A DNA stretch of 64,000 bases from Pantoea cypripedii. GTDB taxonomy: Bacteria; Pseudomonadota; Gammaproteobacteria; Enterobacterales; Enterobacteriaceae. The translations under genes were made by a program, and so were the position numbers. Positions 24,904-33,275 of the stretch are shown one piece after another (within the stretch, counting starts at the first letter, position 1; every line of letters starts with the position of its first letter). Location of the stretch: the NCBI RefSeq assembly GCF_002095535.1, contig NZ_MLJI01000003.1:186001-250000 (forward strand), given 5' to 3'. The notes beneath the pieces are model-generated. The model ran no database searches, was not told where the DNA came from, and worked only from the letters and a program-made list of their open reading frames with translations.

Positions 24904-26598
24904 TCAGTTGCCAGTCGGTAATCCCAACTGAAAACCTTCTTTATCGAGCTGATCGCGCACATTCTGGAAACGTTGATACTGGCTGATGGTGATCGGACCG
25001 GTATAGGATTCACTCTGCGCCGGACGTGGTGGATATTTGGCATAGGTTTTCATCAGGTCACCGATAGCCTGATTAAACGTCACCAGCGTCCAGGTGTGCT
25101 CGGTGTAGTTATTCATAAAGATGTCGTAGCGTTCCTGCGGGTCCTGCCAGAGATCAAAAATCTGCGGCACGGTAGCAACATAGGACGATGGGCCTTTCCA
25201 GCCTAAGTTACTGTCCACTGCCAGGCCTCCGGTTGGCATACCATTGTCACCGCGCAGATTAAATACCGCTTTGTAATGCCCAACGCGAACCGCTCCCGGC
25301 GTCAGTTCATTTTCGGTGAAGTAGAACCATGAGGTACGCGGGTCCGGGCCTGTGCCGAACAGCACCGGGGAGATGTCGTAACTGTCGAAAACAATCGGTT
25401 TACCTGCCCGGTCATTTTTTGGCAGTTCCTTAATGCCCGCAACCGAAGCGAAGGTCGCCATTAAATCCAGTCCGCCCACAATGTCGTGGTTTTTTACATC
25501 CGCTTTGATTTTGCCTGGCATCCAGGCGATGGCTGGAACGCGACTGCCACCTTCGCGGTCGGTTCCTTTGGTGCCACGGAAGGGGGTATAGCCAGCATCG
25601 GGATAGACATCCTGCCAGGCCCCGTTATCGGTGGTGAACACCACCAGGGTATTTTTGTCCAGACCCAGTGAGCGAACTTTATCCATGATATGACCGACCC
25701 GGGCGTCCATTTCGACCATCGAATCGGCATATTTCGACTTGGACATCGATTTCCCAATGAAATCGGGATCCGGCATATTCGGTTGATGGTTTTTCATAAA
25801 ATTGATGCTCATGAAAAAGGGTTTGCTATCTTTCGCATGAGCGTCGAGATATTCCAGAGACGCTTTTTCTACATAGCGATCAAAGAAAGGAATGCCGACC
25901 ACACCCTCTTTGCCATTAATTTCAGGGGTATTGACGTACTGACCATTTACTTTGAAATCTTCATGAGGTGCTTCACCAGCTTTACCCGATAACGCCCCAC
26001 GGGTCACGCGGGCGAACATTTCGCGCAGTTTCGGATCCATATCCGGGAACCAGGTTGGATCGGCGTAGGTATAGGCATTGAGATGGTAAAGCCCGACATA
26101 GCGCATCTCGTCATAACCCTGGGCGTTAGGCAGGGCATAGTCCGATTCCCCCAGGTGCCATTTTCCGGTAAAGAAAGTATCGTAACCCGCTGTTTTCAGG
26201 ACTGAAGCCAGCGTCCATTCTTCTTTTGGCAGTCCGCCACCTTGCCCCTGGAATGCCACGGTGGTCATGCCGCTGCGGTTAGGTATGCGGCCGGTTTGCA
26301 TTGCCGCACGGCCTGGGGTGCTGCTTGGCTGCCCATAAAAACTGAAGAAGGTCATCCCTTCCTGGGCCATTTTATCGAGATTAGGTGTTGGCATACCCCG
26401 GCCTTCACCACCCCCATAGGCTCCGAGATCGCCGTAACCGGTGTCATCAGCAACGATTAGAATGATGTTAGGTTTATTACCCTCACTCTGATTCTCAGAC
26501 ACATTTTTCGCTGGTTCTTCCGCCCGGCTGGCACCGGGGAGCAATATTGAACCAGCAGCCAGTGCCAGAACGCCGACGCCTTTGTAGGATCTGTTCAT
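24904..26598 (-). CDS. Periplasmic arylsulfatase, Ser-type
   Basis: 564 residues from ATG 26598 (AAGGA eight bases upstream). Signal peptide (VLALAAGSILLPGASRA). Calcium-ligand pair D51/D52 in IVADDTGYGD, and the sulfatase signature SSTPGRAAMQTGR with Ser93 as the residue to be converted to formylglycine (S-x-P-x-R). Further conserved segments: TGKWHLGE, FTTDNGAW and RVPAIAWMPGKI. It hydrolyses sulfate esters, yielding sulfate and an alcohol or phenol. Ser in place of Cys means only an anaerobic-type maturase can activate it, and that gene lies downstream in the same run. Confidence 0.93.
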   Translation of the reverse strand: MNRSYKGVGVLALAAGSILLPGASRAEEPAKNVSENQSEGNKPNIILIVADDTGYGDLGAYGGGEGRGMPTPNLDKMAQEGMTFFSFYGQPSSTPGRAAMQTGRIPNRSGMTTVAFQGQGGGLPKEEWTLASVLKTAGYDTFFTGKWHLGESDYALPNAQGYDEMRYVGLYHLNAYTYADPTWFPDMDPKLREMFARVTRGALSGKAGEAPHEDFKVNGQYVNTPEINGKEGVVGIPFFDRYVEKASLEYLDAHAKDSKPFFMSINFMKNHQPNMPDPDFIGKSMSKSKYADSMVEMDARVGHIMDKVRSLGLDKNTLVVFTTDNGAWQDVYPDAGYTPFRGTKGTDREGGSRVPAIAWMPGKIKADVKNHDIVGGLDLMATFASVAGIKELPKNDRAGKPIVFDSYDISPVLFGTGPDPRTSWFYFTENELTPGAVRVGHYKAVFNLRGDNGMPTGGLAVDSNLGWKGPSSYVATVPQIFDLWQDPQERYDIFMNNYTEHTWTLVTFNQAIGDLMKTYAKYPPRPAQSESYTGPITISQYQRFQNVRDQLDKEGFQLGLPTGN

Positions 26599-26705
26599 CG
26601 TATGAATCCTTAGAAATAGCGGTTGATGAATAAAAATTAAATTCAACAGGGGTACTGAAATTGAGCGAAATACTGGATCGGAAATATTTATAAAAATAAG
26701 AAATG

Positions 26706-26734
26706 ACGGGCTGCTAAATAATTCAGCAGCCCGT
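26706..26734 (-). terminator. Terminator of the alkylsulfatase gene
   Basis: ACGGGCTGCT and AGCAGCCCGT form a perfect 10-bp stem. Read on the minus strand it is followed by CATTTCTTATTTTTAT. It lies just after the alkylsulfatase stop and separates that gene from the arylsulfatase operon. Confidence 0.8.
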
Positions 26735-26741
26735 TAAACGA

Positions 26742-28715
26742 TTACGGTGTCACCATATTGAACCAGAACTCGAATTTATCCATGTAACCCAGCAGTTCAT
26801 CGACCTTGACAGAATTGCCGCTGATTTTGACTTCACCTTTATCCTGCGCCTGCTTCAGCGTTTCTTCCTTCAGGATGATTTTGTTCAATGTGTCGCGGTT
26901 GAGGGTAAGGGTGGCATCCGCGTGCTGCGCCTGGGCATCGGACGTGTGGTTGAGTACACCATTTTCCAGCTCCAGCTTGTATTTGCCGCCATCATCGCCC
27001 AAATCGACGTTAATCACTGCCTTCGCATTACCCGCTTTCTCGCCATTGATATGCACTGCGAGGAAATCGAAGAACATTTCCGGTGTCATCGCTTTGACCG
27101 TATCCGGGCTGGCGGTATTCGGCGTTGGCAGTTTCATTACGCCATTGCGTAACTCCTGAGCACCGGTCAGATAAAAATTACGCCACGGGCCGGATTCCGC
27201 CTGATAACCCAGCTGTTCCAGAGCATCGGCCTCCAGATCGCGGGCGGCTTTGTTTTCCGGATCAGCAAAAACCACTTTGCTGACTACCTGCGCTACCCAG
27301 CGGTAATTACCCTGATCGAAGTCGGTTTTGGCTTTTTGCAGGATATTGTCCGCGCCGCCCATATATTCAACGAATTTCTTCGCCGCTTCTTCCGGAGGCA
27401 ATTCATCCAGCGTGGCCGGATTGCCATCAAACCAGCCAAGATAAAGTACGTAAGTGGCTTTAACATCGTGACTGACGGAGCCGTAATAACCCCGGTTCGC
27501 CCAGGTTTTTGCCAGTCCATCCGGCAGCTTGAAGTTGGCGGCGATTTCGTCACGCGTCAGGCCTTCATTTGCCATCCGCAGCGTCTGGTCGTTGATGTAG
27601 CGATAGAGGTCGCGCTGGGTTTTCAGCAGATTGTTGACGTTATCATTGCCCCAGGTTGGCCAGTGATGTTGGGCGATAATAATCTCAGCTTTATCGCCCC
27701 AGCGGGTAATCGCATCATTGATGTATTTTGACCAGGGCAGGGGCTCACGAATTTTTGCGCCGCGCAGCGAGTAGGTGTTGTGCAGGGTATGAGTGACATC
27801 TTCTGCCGCCTCAATCATTTTCTTCTCTTCGACATACCACAACATCTCTGATGGCGCTTCAGAACCCGGTGCCATCATAAATTCATAGGTCAGGCCGTCG
27901 ATGGTGTGCTTCTCACCGGTTTTCGTGATGGTGTCCGTTGGGGCAATCAGGGTGACGGTTCCTGCTGACGTGGTGGTGCCTAGCCCGGCACCGACCTGGC
28001 CTTTCGGATCGGCTTGCAACAGGTTACCGTACATATAACTGGCACGACGGCTCATCACGTTGCCCGCCATGATATTTTCAGCCACCGCGGCCTCCATAAA
28101 TCCTGCCGGGGCGTAAATTTTCACTTTGCCGGATTTCACATCCGCTTCATCGACCACACCGCGTACGCCACCGTAGTGGTCAACGTGGCTATGGGTGTAA
28201 ATCACCGCCACCACCGGCTTTTTGCCACGATGTTTGTAGTAAAGATCCATCCCCACTTTGGCGGTTTCAGCGGAAACCAGCGGGTCAATAACCGTGATGC
28301 CTTTATCACCTTCGATGATGGTCATATTGGAGAGGTCAAGATTACGGATCTGGTAGACGCCATCGGTGACCTGAAACAATCCGCTGATATTGATTAACTG
28401 CGACTGACGCCAAAGACTGGGGTTAACGCTATCCGGCGATTTCTCTCCCTCTTTAATAAACGCGTATTGGCCCGGATCCCAGACCACATTTCCCGCTTCG
28501 CCTTTAATCACCGCAGCAGGTAACGCAGCGATAAAACCTTTATGGGCATCGCTAAAATCGGTTTTATCAGAGAATGGCAGTTGATTGTACAGCGCGTCAT
28601 TGGTTTCTTTAGTCGCTGTGGTCGCATCTTTGCGTAAATCCTCGGCAGCAAAGGAATTAAATGCGTTGGTTAACAGCGTAGCAAGTACAAGGCAATGCAG
28701 GTATTTCCGTTTCAT
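26742..28715 (-). CDS. Alkyl sulfatase (SdsA/YjcS class III)
   Basis: 657 residues with a signal peptide (LVLATLLTNAFNSFAAE). The metallo-beta-lactamase motif THSHVDHYGG at 174-183 supplies the zinc ligands H175, H177, D179 and H180; later EDVTHTLHN and QHHWPTWGN carry the remaining ligands. A central dimerisation domain and a C-terminal SCP2-like domain (residues ~540-657) follow, as in Pseudomonas SdsA1. It removes sulfate from primary alkyl sulfates such as SDS. It has its own terminator and a 438-base upstream gap, so it is probably a single-gene unit. Confidence 0.93.
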   Translation of the reverse strand: MKRKYLHCLVLATLLTNAFNSFAAEDLRKDATTATKETNDALYNQLPFSDKTDFSDAHKGFIAALPAAVIKGEAGNVVWDPGQYAFIKEGEKSPDSVNPSLWRQSQLINISGLFQVTDGVYQIRNLDLSNMTIIEGDKGITVIDPLVSAETAKVGMDLYYKHRGKKPVVAVIYTHSHVDHYGGVRGVVDEADVKSGKVKIYAPAGFMEAAVAENIMAGNVMSRRASYMYGNLLQADPKGQVGAGLGTTTSAGTVTLIAPTDTITKTGEKHTIDGLTYEFMMAPGSEAPSEMLWYVEEKKMIEAAEDVTHTLHNTYSLRGAKIREPLPWSKYINDAITRWGDKAEIIIAQHHWPTWGNDNVNNLLKTQRDLYRYINDQTLRMANEGLTRDEIAANFKLPDGLAKTWANRGYYGSVSHDVKATYVLYLGWFDGNPATLDELPPEEAAKKFVEYMGGADNILQKAKTDFDQGNYRWVAQVVSKVVFADPENKAARDLEADALEQLGYQAESGPWRNFYLTGAQELRNGVMKLPTPNTASPDTVKAMTPEMFFDFLAVHINGEKAGNAKAVINVDLGDDGGKYKLELENGVLNHTSDAQAQHADATLTLNRDTLNKIILKEETLKQAQDKGEVKISGNSVKVDELLGYMDKFEFWFNMVTP

Positions 28716-29153
28716 TGATTGACCTCAACTGGATGGACTAAAAAATTTTAATCATGTTTGAAGTCTGGTGAATTTCAGGCCAGTAAAAAGTAGAAAATCG
28801 GCCGGAAAATATCGATTTAAGATGTGTAAAATTATTAATATTTTGATGTAAACGTAGCCGATGGATTACAGTAATCAAGCGAAGCGTAAATAATTTATTT
28901 CTTTTTAAGTCAGTCAAAAAATTTAAAGACCATCGATTTAGTAAAGGCATCCCACAGCCGGTTGAGGCTATCTTGTTGCAACTCATGCAGTTTTTTCGTT
29001 ATGTCGCTTCGTTAATAAATAGAGATAATTGGTTGGGTGATGTTGAAAAAAATACGGCGATGCGTATCGCGCAGTTGCAATATTTCCAACCCGGTCTAAG
29101 AATTTAATTGCTGCAATGCAGAGTCCATTCTCAATCATCTCTGAGGTGTGATA
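28716..29153. other. AT-rich gap between alkylsulfatase and BhsA-like genes
   Basis: This 438-base divergent region holds the promoters of the alkylsulfatase (minus) and the BhsA-like gene (plus). It is AT-rich on the left side. A weakly plausible 82-codon minus-strand reading frame (28738-28986) has no ribosome-binding site or coding character and I do not accept it. No repeat or RNA gene was recognised. Confidence 0.5.
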
Positions 29154-29420
29154 ATGAAAAAAATCCTGACCGGAATGATAGCGTGTATTACCGCCTCGCT
29201 AATTTGCTTTTCAGCTTTCGCTGCAACGGAAATCAGTAAACAAGAGGCGAAAAAGCACCAGAAAGTAGGCACCGTTAGTTCCACTAAAGAACATACTTCA
29301 CCGCGTGCGGTGATGGAGGAAATTTCCAAAAAGGCTGATGCAATGGGAGGTAAGTATTTTGTTATTACCTCCGGCAATGAAGGCGACAAAGTGCGTGCGA
29401 CGGCAACGGTATACAAATAA
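29154..29420 (+). CDS. BhsA/YhcN-family (DUF1471) small periplasmic protein
   Basis: 88 residues from ATG 29154 (GAGGTG five bases upstream). Signal peptide ITASLICFSAFA, then a compact DUF1471 domain: KVGTVSSTKE, SPRAVMEEISKKADAMGGKYFVITS and a final ATATVYK. The family (BhsA, YhcN, McbA) is induced by oxidative, acid or metal stress and affects surface properties and biofilm. It is longer and more diverged than the tandem pair at 36856 and 37266. A hairpin follows immediately. Confidence 0.85.
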   Translation: MKKILTGMIACITASLICFSAFAATEISKQEAKKHQKVGTVSSTKEHTSPRAVMEEISKKADAMGGKYFVITSGNEGDKVRATATVYK

Positions 29421-29425
29421 AAACA

Positions 29426-29451
29426 CTGCGCCCTGTTAATCCAGGGCGCAG
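29426..29451. terminator. Terminator between convergent genes
   Basis: CTGCGCCCTG and CAGGGCGCAG form a perfect 10-bp stem with a TTAATC loop. On the minus strand it is followed by TGTTTTTATTT, so it terminates the siderophore-receptor transcript; on the plus strand it follows the BhsA-like gene. Confidence 0.8.
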
Positions 29452-29461
29452 CCATCAGCTA

Positions 29462-31660
29462 TCAGAATTGATATGACACGCTGACCGAGAAATTACGTGG
29501 TTCACCGTAGACATAGTTATTCATGTAGCTGTAGTAGGTACGGTCGAACAGGTTATCGACGTTAGCCTGGACAGCCACCTGTTTGGTGACCTGATAACGC
29601 GCAAACAGATTAGCCAGTGGGTAGCTGCCCTGATAGACACGTTGGGTGCTGCCATCGGGTGCGGTGTCATCCTCAAACACGCGGTTCTGCCAGTTGATGC
29701 CGCCACCGATCGTCAGCTCTGGCAGCATAGGCAATTGGTAGCGGGTGAACAGCTTAAATTCAGTCTGCGGTTGACCGGGGTTGTAACGGCCATCGGCATC
29801 ACGCGCCACGTAACGTGTTGCGCCAAAAGTCATTTGCAGATTGTCAGTCAGTGCACCGTTCAGCTCAAATTCGGCCCCTTTGCTACGCGCACCTTTGGTG
29901 GCGGTATAAGCCTGCTCGCTGCTGTTGTTGACATAGACGCCATTGATTTCCTCACCGACGTTGTTCTGTTCAATGCGGAAGATCGCCATCGTCGCGGTCA
30001 GTCGGCCATCGAACCAGGCGGATTTCAGGCCGGTTTCATAGCTTTTGCCGGTTACCGGCGTCAGGTAATGGCCGCTGGCGTCACGGTAGGTTTGTGGCTG
30101 GAAGATTGAGGTATAGCTGGCGTAAGCCGACCAGGTATCGTTGATGTCATACACCACACCTGCATACGGCGTAATGTTGTTTTTCTCCATATTGCCGCTG
30201 CTACCATTGGTGCTGTACTGCGTGTAACGCGCACCGACAATCAGCGACAACGGATCGGCCAGTGAGAAACGCGCGGCGGTGTAAGCGGATTTCTGCCGTA
30301 CCACGTCATCGGCGTTTTGATACCAGTCGCTCCACTCAGGCTCCGCGATATTGCCATTCCAGTGGTTATTAAATACACCGATATCGCCAGTGGCGATGTC
30401 GTAGGCGTCTTCATCGGTGACACCATCGCTGCTATAGGTGCTGTTGTGCTGACGGCTGTAGCTAACGCCTGCCATTAACTGGTGCTGACGACCGAACAAC
30501 TCAAAGGGGCCGCTGGCATAACCATCTACTGAAGTCAGTTCACGTTTACCGCGGTCCTTACTGCCGAAACCATCGGCACCTTCACCGGTAGTCTCATCCG
30601 GATAAGCCATATATCCCACATACAGCAATTTATCGCTGAAGGTGTTTTCAGCGTGTGTACCGTTCAGACGGAAACTCCAGCCATTATCAAAGTTATGCAC
30701 CAGGTCGGCATACACTTTGCGCACGGTGGTGTGGTAGTAAGTCCAGTCGGCGGAAGAGTTCAGGCTGCGGCGGTAATGCGTCAGAGAACCATTGCTGTAA
30801 AACACCGGGTTGCCACCCCAGGTGGGGTCGCGGGTGTCGGCGTCCTGATAATCGTAAGCGAGCGACAGGGTGGTGTTATCGGTGAGATCCGCATCAAGGG
30901 TGCCGTACAGGAATTTGGTGTTTTTGTGATAGCGATCCAGCCAGCTGTCCTGATCCTGATAACCCGCAATCACGCGGCCACGTACCGAGCCTGATTCGTT
31001 TAATGGCGCTGAAAGATCTGCGACATAACGCTGTTTATTCCAGCTCCCGTAGCTGGCACTTACCGTTCCGGTGAAATCTTTGCTATCCGCATGTTTACGC
31101 ACCATGTTGACTGACGCTGCCGGACTGCCTGCGCCGGTCATCAGGCCAGTGGCCCCGCGCACGATCTCGATACGATCGTAAATGGCAGTATCCGAAGCGG
31201 TATCCCCATAGTTCCACGAATCACCCATGGAGGTGGGAATACCGTCAAAGGTGAAGTTGGTCAGCTGGAAACCGCGTGAATAGTAATAGGCGCGTTCGCT
31301 GTCATCCTGGCTGCTGGTGATGCCGGTGGCGTTGTTCAGCACGTCATTAATGGTTTGCAGTTGCTGGTCCTGCATACGCTGCTGGGTGACAACGCTGACT
31401 GATTGCGGCACGTCACGCGGCGTCAGCAACAGTTTGGTACCGGCACGGGTGGTTTTGACCTGATAGTCCTGCTTATCCTGCGCGGTGTTGTCGCCGCTGG
31501 TGGTGGCATCCACCACCAGATCTTGCTGAGTATTGCTGCTGTTATCCGCCGCCTGAGCCGTCATCGGGTTGAGAAGGGCGTGTACTGCCATTGCCAGCAA
31601 TGAAACCGTAAAGGTTTTGCGCAGGCCGGACGCGTGTATATCCCTGCAAATCAAAGACAT
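29462..31660 (-). CDS. fhuE: TonB-dependent siderophore receptor, FhuE type
   Basis: 732 residues from ATG 31660. Signal peptide (FTVSLLAMAVHALLNPMTAQA). Plug domain: TPRDVPQSVSVVTQQRMQDQ, INDVLNNATGI, YYYSRGFQLTNFTFDGIPTS and RIEIVRGATGLMTGAGSP. The 22-strand barrel ends with NFSVSVSYQF, the terminal Phe needed for outer-membrane assembly. Segments such as YGSWNKQRYVADL and FELFGRQHQLMAG agree closely with E. coli FhuE, the receptor for ferric coprogen and rhodotorulic acid. A strong Fur box lies about 100 bases upstream. The exact siderophore is an inference. Confidence 0.88.
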   Translation of the reverse strand: MSLICRDIHASGLRKTFTVSLLAMAVHALLNPMTAQAADNSSNTQQDLVVDATTSGDNTAQDKQDYQVKTTRAGTKLLLTPRDVPQSVSVVTQQRMQDQQLQTINDVLNNATGITSSQDDSERAYYYSRGFQLTNFTFDGIPTSMGDSWNYGDTASDTAIYDRIEIVRGATGLMTGAGSPAASVNMVRKHADSKDFTGTVSASYGSWNKQRYVADLSAPLNESGSVRGRVIAGYQDQDSWLDRYHKNTKFLYGTLDADLTDNTTLSLAYDYQDADTRDPTWGGNPVFYSNGSLTHYRRSLNSSADWTYYHTTVRKVYADLVHNFDNGWSFRLNGTHAENTFSDKLLYVGYMAYPDETTGEGADGFGSKDRGKRELTSVDGYASGPFELFGRQHQLMAGVSYSRQHNSTYSSDGVTDEDAYDIATGDIGVFNNHWNGNIAEPEWSDWYQNADDVVRQKSAYTAARFSLADPLSLIVGARYTQYSTNGSSGNMEKNNITPYAGVVYDINDTWSAYASYTSIFQPQTYRDASGHYLTPVTGKSYETGLKSAWFDGRLTATMAIFRIEQNNVGEEINGVYVNNSSEQAYTATKGARSKGAEFELNGALTDNLQMTFGATRYVARDADGRYNPGQPQTEFKLFTRYQLPMLPELTIGGGINWQNRVFEDDTAPDGSTQRVYQGSYPLANLFARYQVTKQVAVQANVDNLFDRTYYSYMNNYVYGEPRNFSVSVSYQF

Positions 31661-31762
31661 GATATTTCCCGTCAAAAAGAGCGTGTTTGTTATCGCTTCT
31701 GTTTTTTATTTAGCCGCACCATCCTGCGGCATTTAACGCAAAGAAGCGCATTAATTGAGAAA

Positions 31763-31781
31763 GCCAATGATAATCATTTGC
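31763..31781. promoter_or_regulatory. Fur box upstream of siderophore receptor
   Basis: The core AATGATAATCATT matches the 19-base Fur consensus (GATAATGATAATCATTATC) at 15 positions by my count. It lies 103 bases before the receptor ATG, within the expected promoter zone. Iron repression of the receptor is expected. Confidence 0.8.
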
Positions 31782-32011
31782 TTTAAAAATTCTAAAAAGG
31801 TTTCATTCAATTATGTAAATATTTGTATAAATTAAGGTAATCATAAGGATAGGGTGGCATTAGGCCCTGTAGTTACTGATGTTAACGTTTTTGTGGACGT
31901 TAAATTGCCTGTCAGATAGCGGGTTTCTCAGGCAAAAATAGCGTTTATGGCGTCGCCGAGGGGATTCTTCTAACCCGTTGTTTAGCGGCGATTTGCTAAG
32001 TTTTCGTTAAT

Positions 32012-32030
32012 GCGTATGATTCTCATTCTT
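32012..32030. promoter_or_regulatory. Second Fur-like box upstream of yncE-like gene
   Basis: GCGTATGATTCTCATTCTT matches the Fur consensus at about 12 of 19 positions. It lies 65 bases before the start of the YncE-like gene. E. coli yncE is iron-repressed, so a Fur site here fits. The rest of the 434-base divergent gap has no gene. Confidence 0.6.
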
Positions 32031-32094
32031 TCTACGATCCTTTCCGTGCGGGCTACAGCCTGCCGGAAACCGTTATCCATTGATGGAGTTCAGA

Positions 32095-33189
32095 ATGACA
32101 TCGTTTTTCAGTCCGCGTCGGGCAGCGCTTGCCGCTGCGGTGATTGCCGCATTTAGCCTGACAGCCTGTCAGGCACCCGCCCAGAAAGCACAGACACCTG
32201 CTGTCGCCGTGGCGGCAAAACCCGCTGACAACCAGGTTATCCAGCGTGTGATTGGTGATGGCTTGTATGAACTGGCTTACTCTCCGGTAGCCAATGCGTT
32301 GTATGTCGCCAGTGCGCAGAGCTTCAAAGACGTCAACGGTGGCATGTTGTATCGCCTCGATCCGACCACGCTGGCGACCAAAGGGGAAACCCATACCGAT
32401 CTGAAAAACTTCGGTATGGCTATCGATAGCGAAGGTAGCGTGTTCTACACCACCAACTCGCTGGATGGCGGGGTGTCAAAAGTTGATGCACAGAGCGGCA
32501 AAGTGCTGCAACGCCTGATGCTGGGTGGTAAGAAGGATAAAGACGGTGACGTGCCGGGTGCGCGTGAGATGCTGCTGCATGGCAACGAACTTTACGTGGG
32601 CCGTGTCGCCGATCCGGGCTTTATCTCGGTGGTGGATACCAAAACCTTCAAACCCAAAACCACGATCAAAAATGTCGGTAAATGGGTAACGGGCATCATC
32701 TATTCCCCGCTGACTGAGCGCATCTACGCGGCCAATGGTGCAGGGGAAATCGCGGTCATCAATCCACGTACGCATAAAATTGAACAACGCTGGACGGCTG
32801 GCGATGGCAAAGAGTACCTGTTCCTGAATATGGCAGAAGATCCGTCCACCGGTCGCCTGTTCGTGACCGATGATTCCAAAGGCAAGACCACGCTGGTGTT
32901 TGATGAGCATAGCGGCAAGGTGATCAAGCGTATCCCAGGCGACGCGCTCGGCATCAAGTTCAACGCGAAACGCAATGAGATTTACATCAGCCAGCGTGAG
33001 TCGAAGAAAGTGCTGCAACTGGATGCCACCAGCTATGCGGTGAAAAACAGCTGGTCATTCGATACCAACCCGAACAGCCTGCTGGTGTCGCCTGATGGTG
33101 AAACGCTGTATGTTTCCCTGAAGCAGGCGTTTAACAAAGACAACTCTACTCAAGGGCCGGATAGCGTGGTGCGCATCGCGCTGAAATAA
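32095..33189 (+). CDS. yncE: YncE-family beta-propeller protein
   Basis: 364 residues from ATG 32095 (GGAG six bases upstream). The N-terminus has a hydrophobic signal ending in LTAC, a good lipobox (Cys25), so it may be a lipoprotein, unlike the soluble periplasmic E. coli YncE. The body consists of seven-blade propeller repeats (GDGLYELAYSPVANALYVAS, NSLLVSPDGETLYVSLKQ) and ends DSVVRIALK, close to E. coli YncE. The family binds DNA in vitro but has no settled function. It is divergent from the FhuE-type receptor with a Fur-like box upstream. Confidence 0.85.
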   Translation: MTSFFSPRRAALAAAVIAAFSLTACQAPAQKAQTPAVAVAAKPADNQVIQRVIGDGLYELAYSPVANALYVASAQSFKDVNGGMLYRLDPTTLATKGETHTDLKNFGMAIDSEGSVFYTTNSLDGGVSKVDAQSGKVLQRLMLGGKKDKDGDVPGAREMLLHGNELYVGRVADPGFISVVDTKTFKPKTTIKNVGKWVTGIIYSPLTERIYAANGAGEIAVINPRTHKIEQRWTAGDGKEYLFLNMAEDPSTGRLFVTDDSKGKTTLVFDEHSGKVIKRIPGDALGIKFNAKRNEIYISQRESKKVLQLDATSYAVKNSWSFDTNPNSLLVSPDGETLYVSLKQAFNKDNSTQGPDSVVRIALK

Positions 33190-33202
33190 CCGGGAAAAAT
33201 CT

Positions 33203-33242
33203 GTAGCAGCGCAATAGTCTATGCTCCCGATTGCGCTGCTAC
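33203..33242. terminator. Long hairpin between convergent genes
   Basis: GTAGCAGCGCAAT and ATTGCGCTGCTAC form a perfect 13-bp stem with a 14-base loop, between yncE-like and the convergent effector-like gene. There is no clean T-run, but the stem is strong and placed to end both transcripts. Confidence 0.6.
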
Positions 33243-33275
33243 TCAAGGTGACTCTTAGATTCCGGCTCCCGGCTC

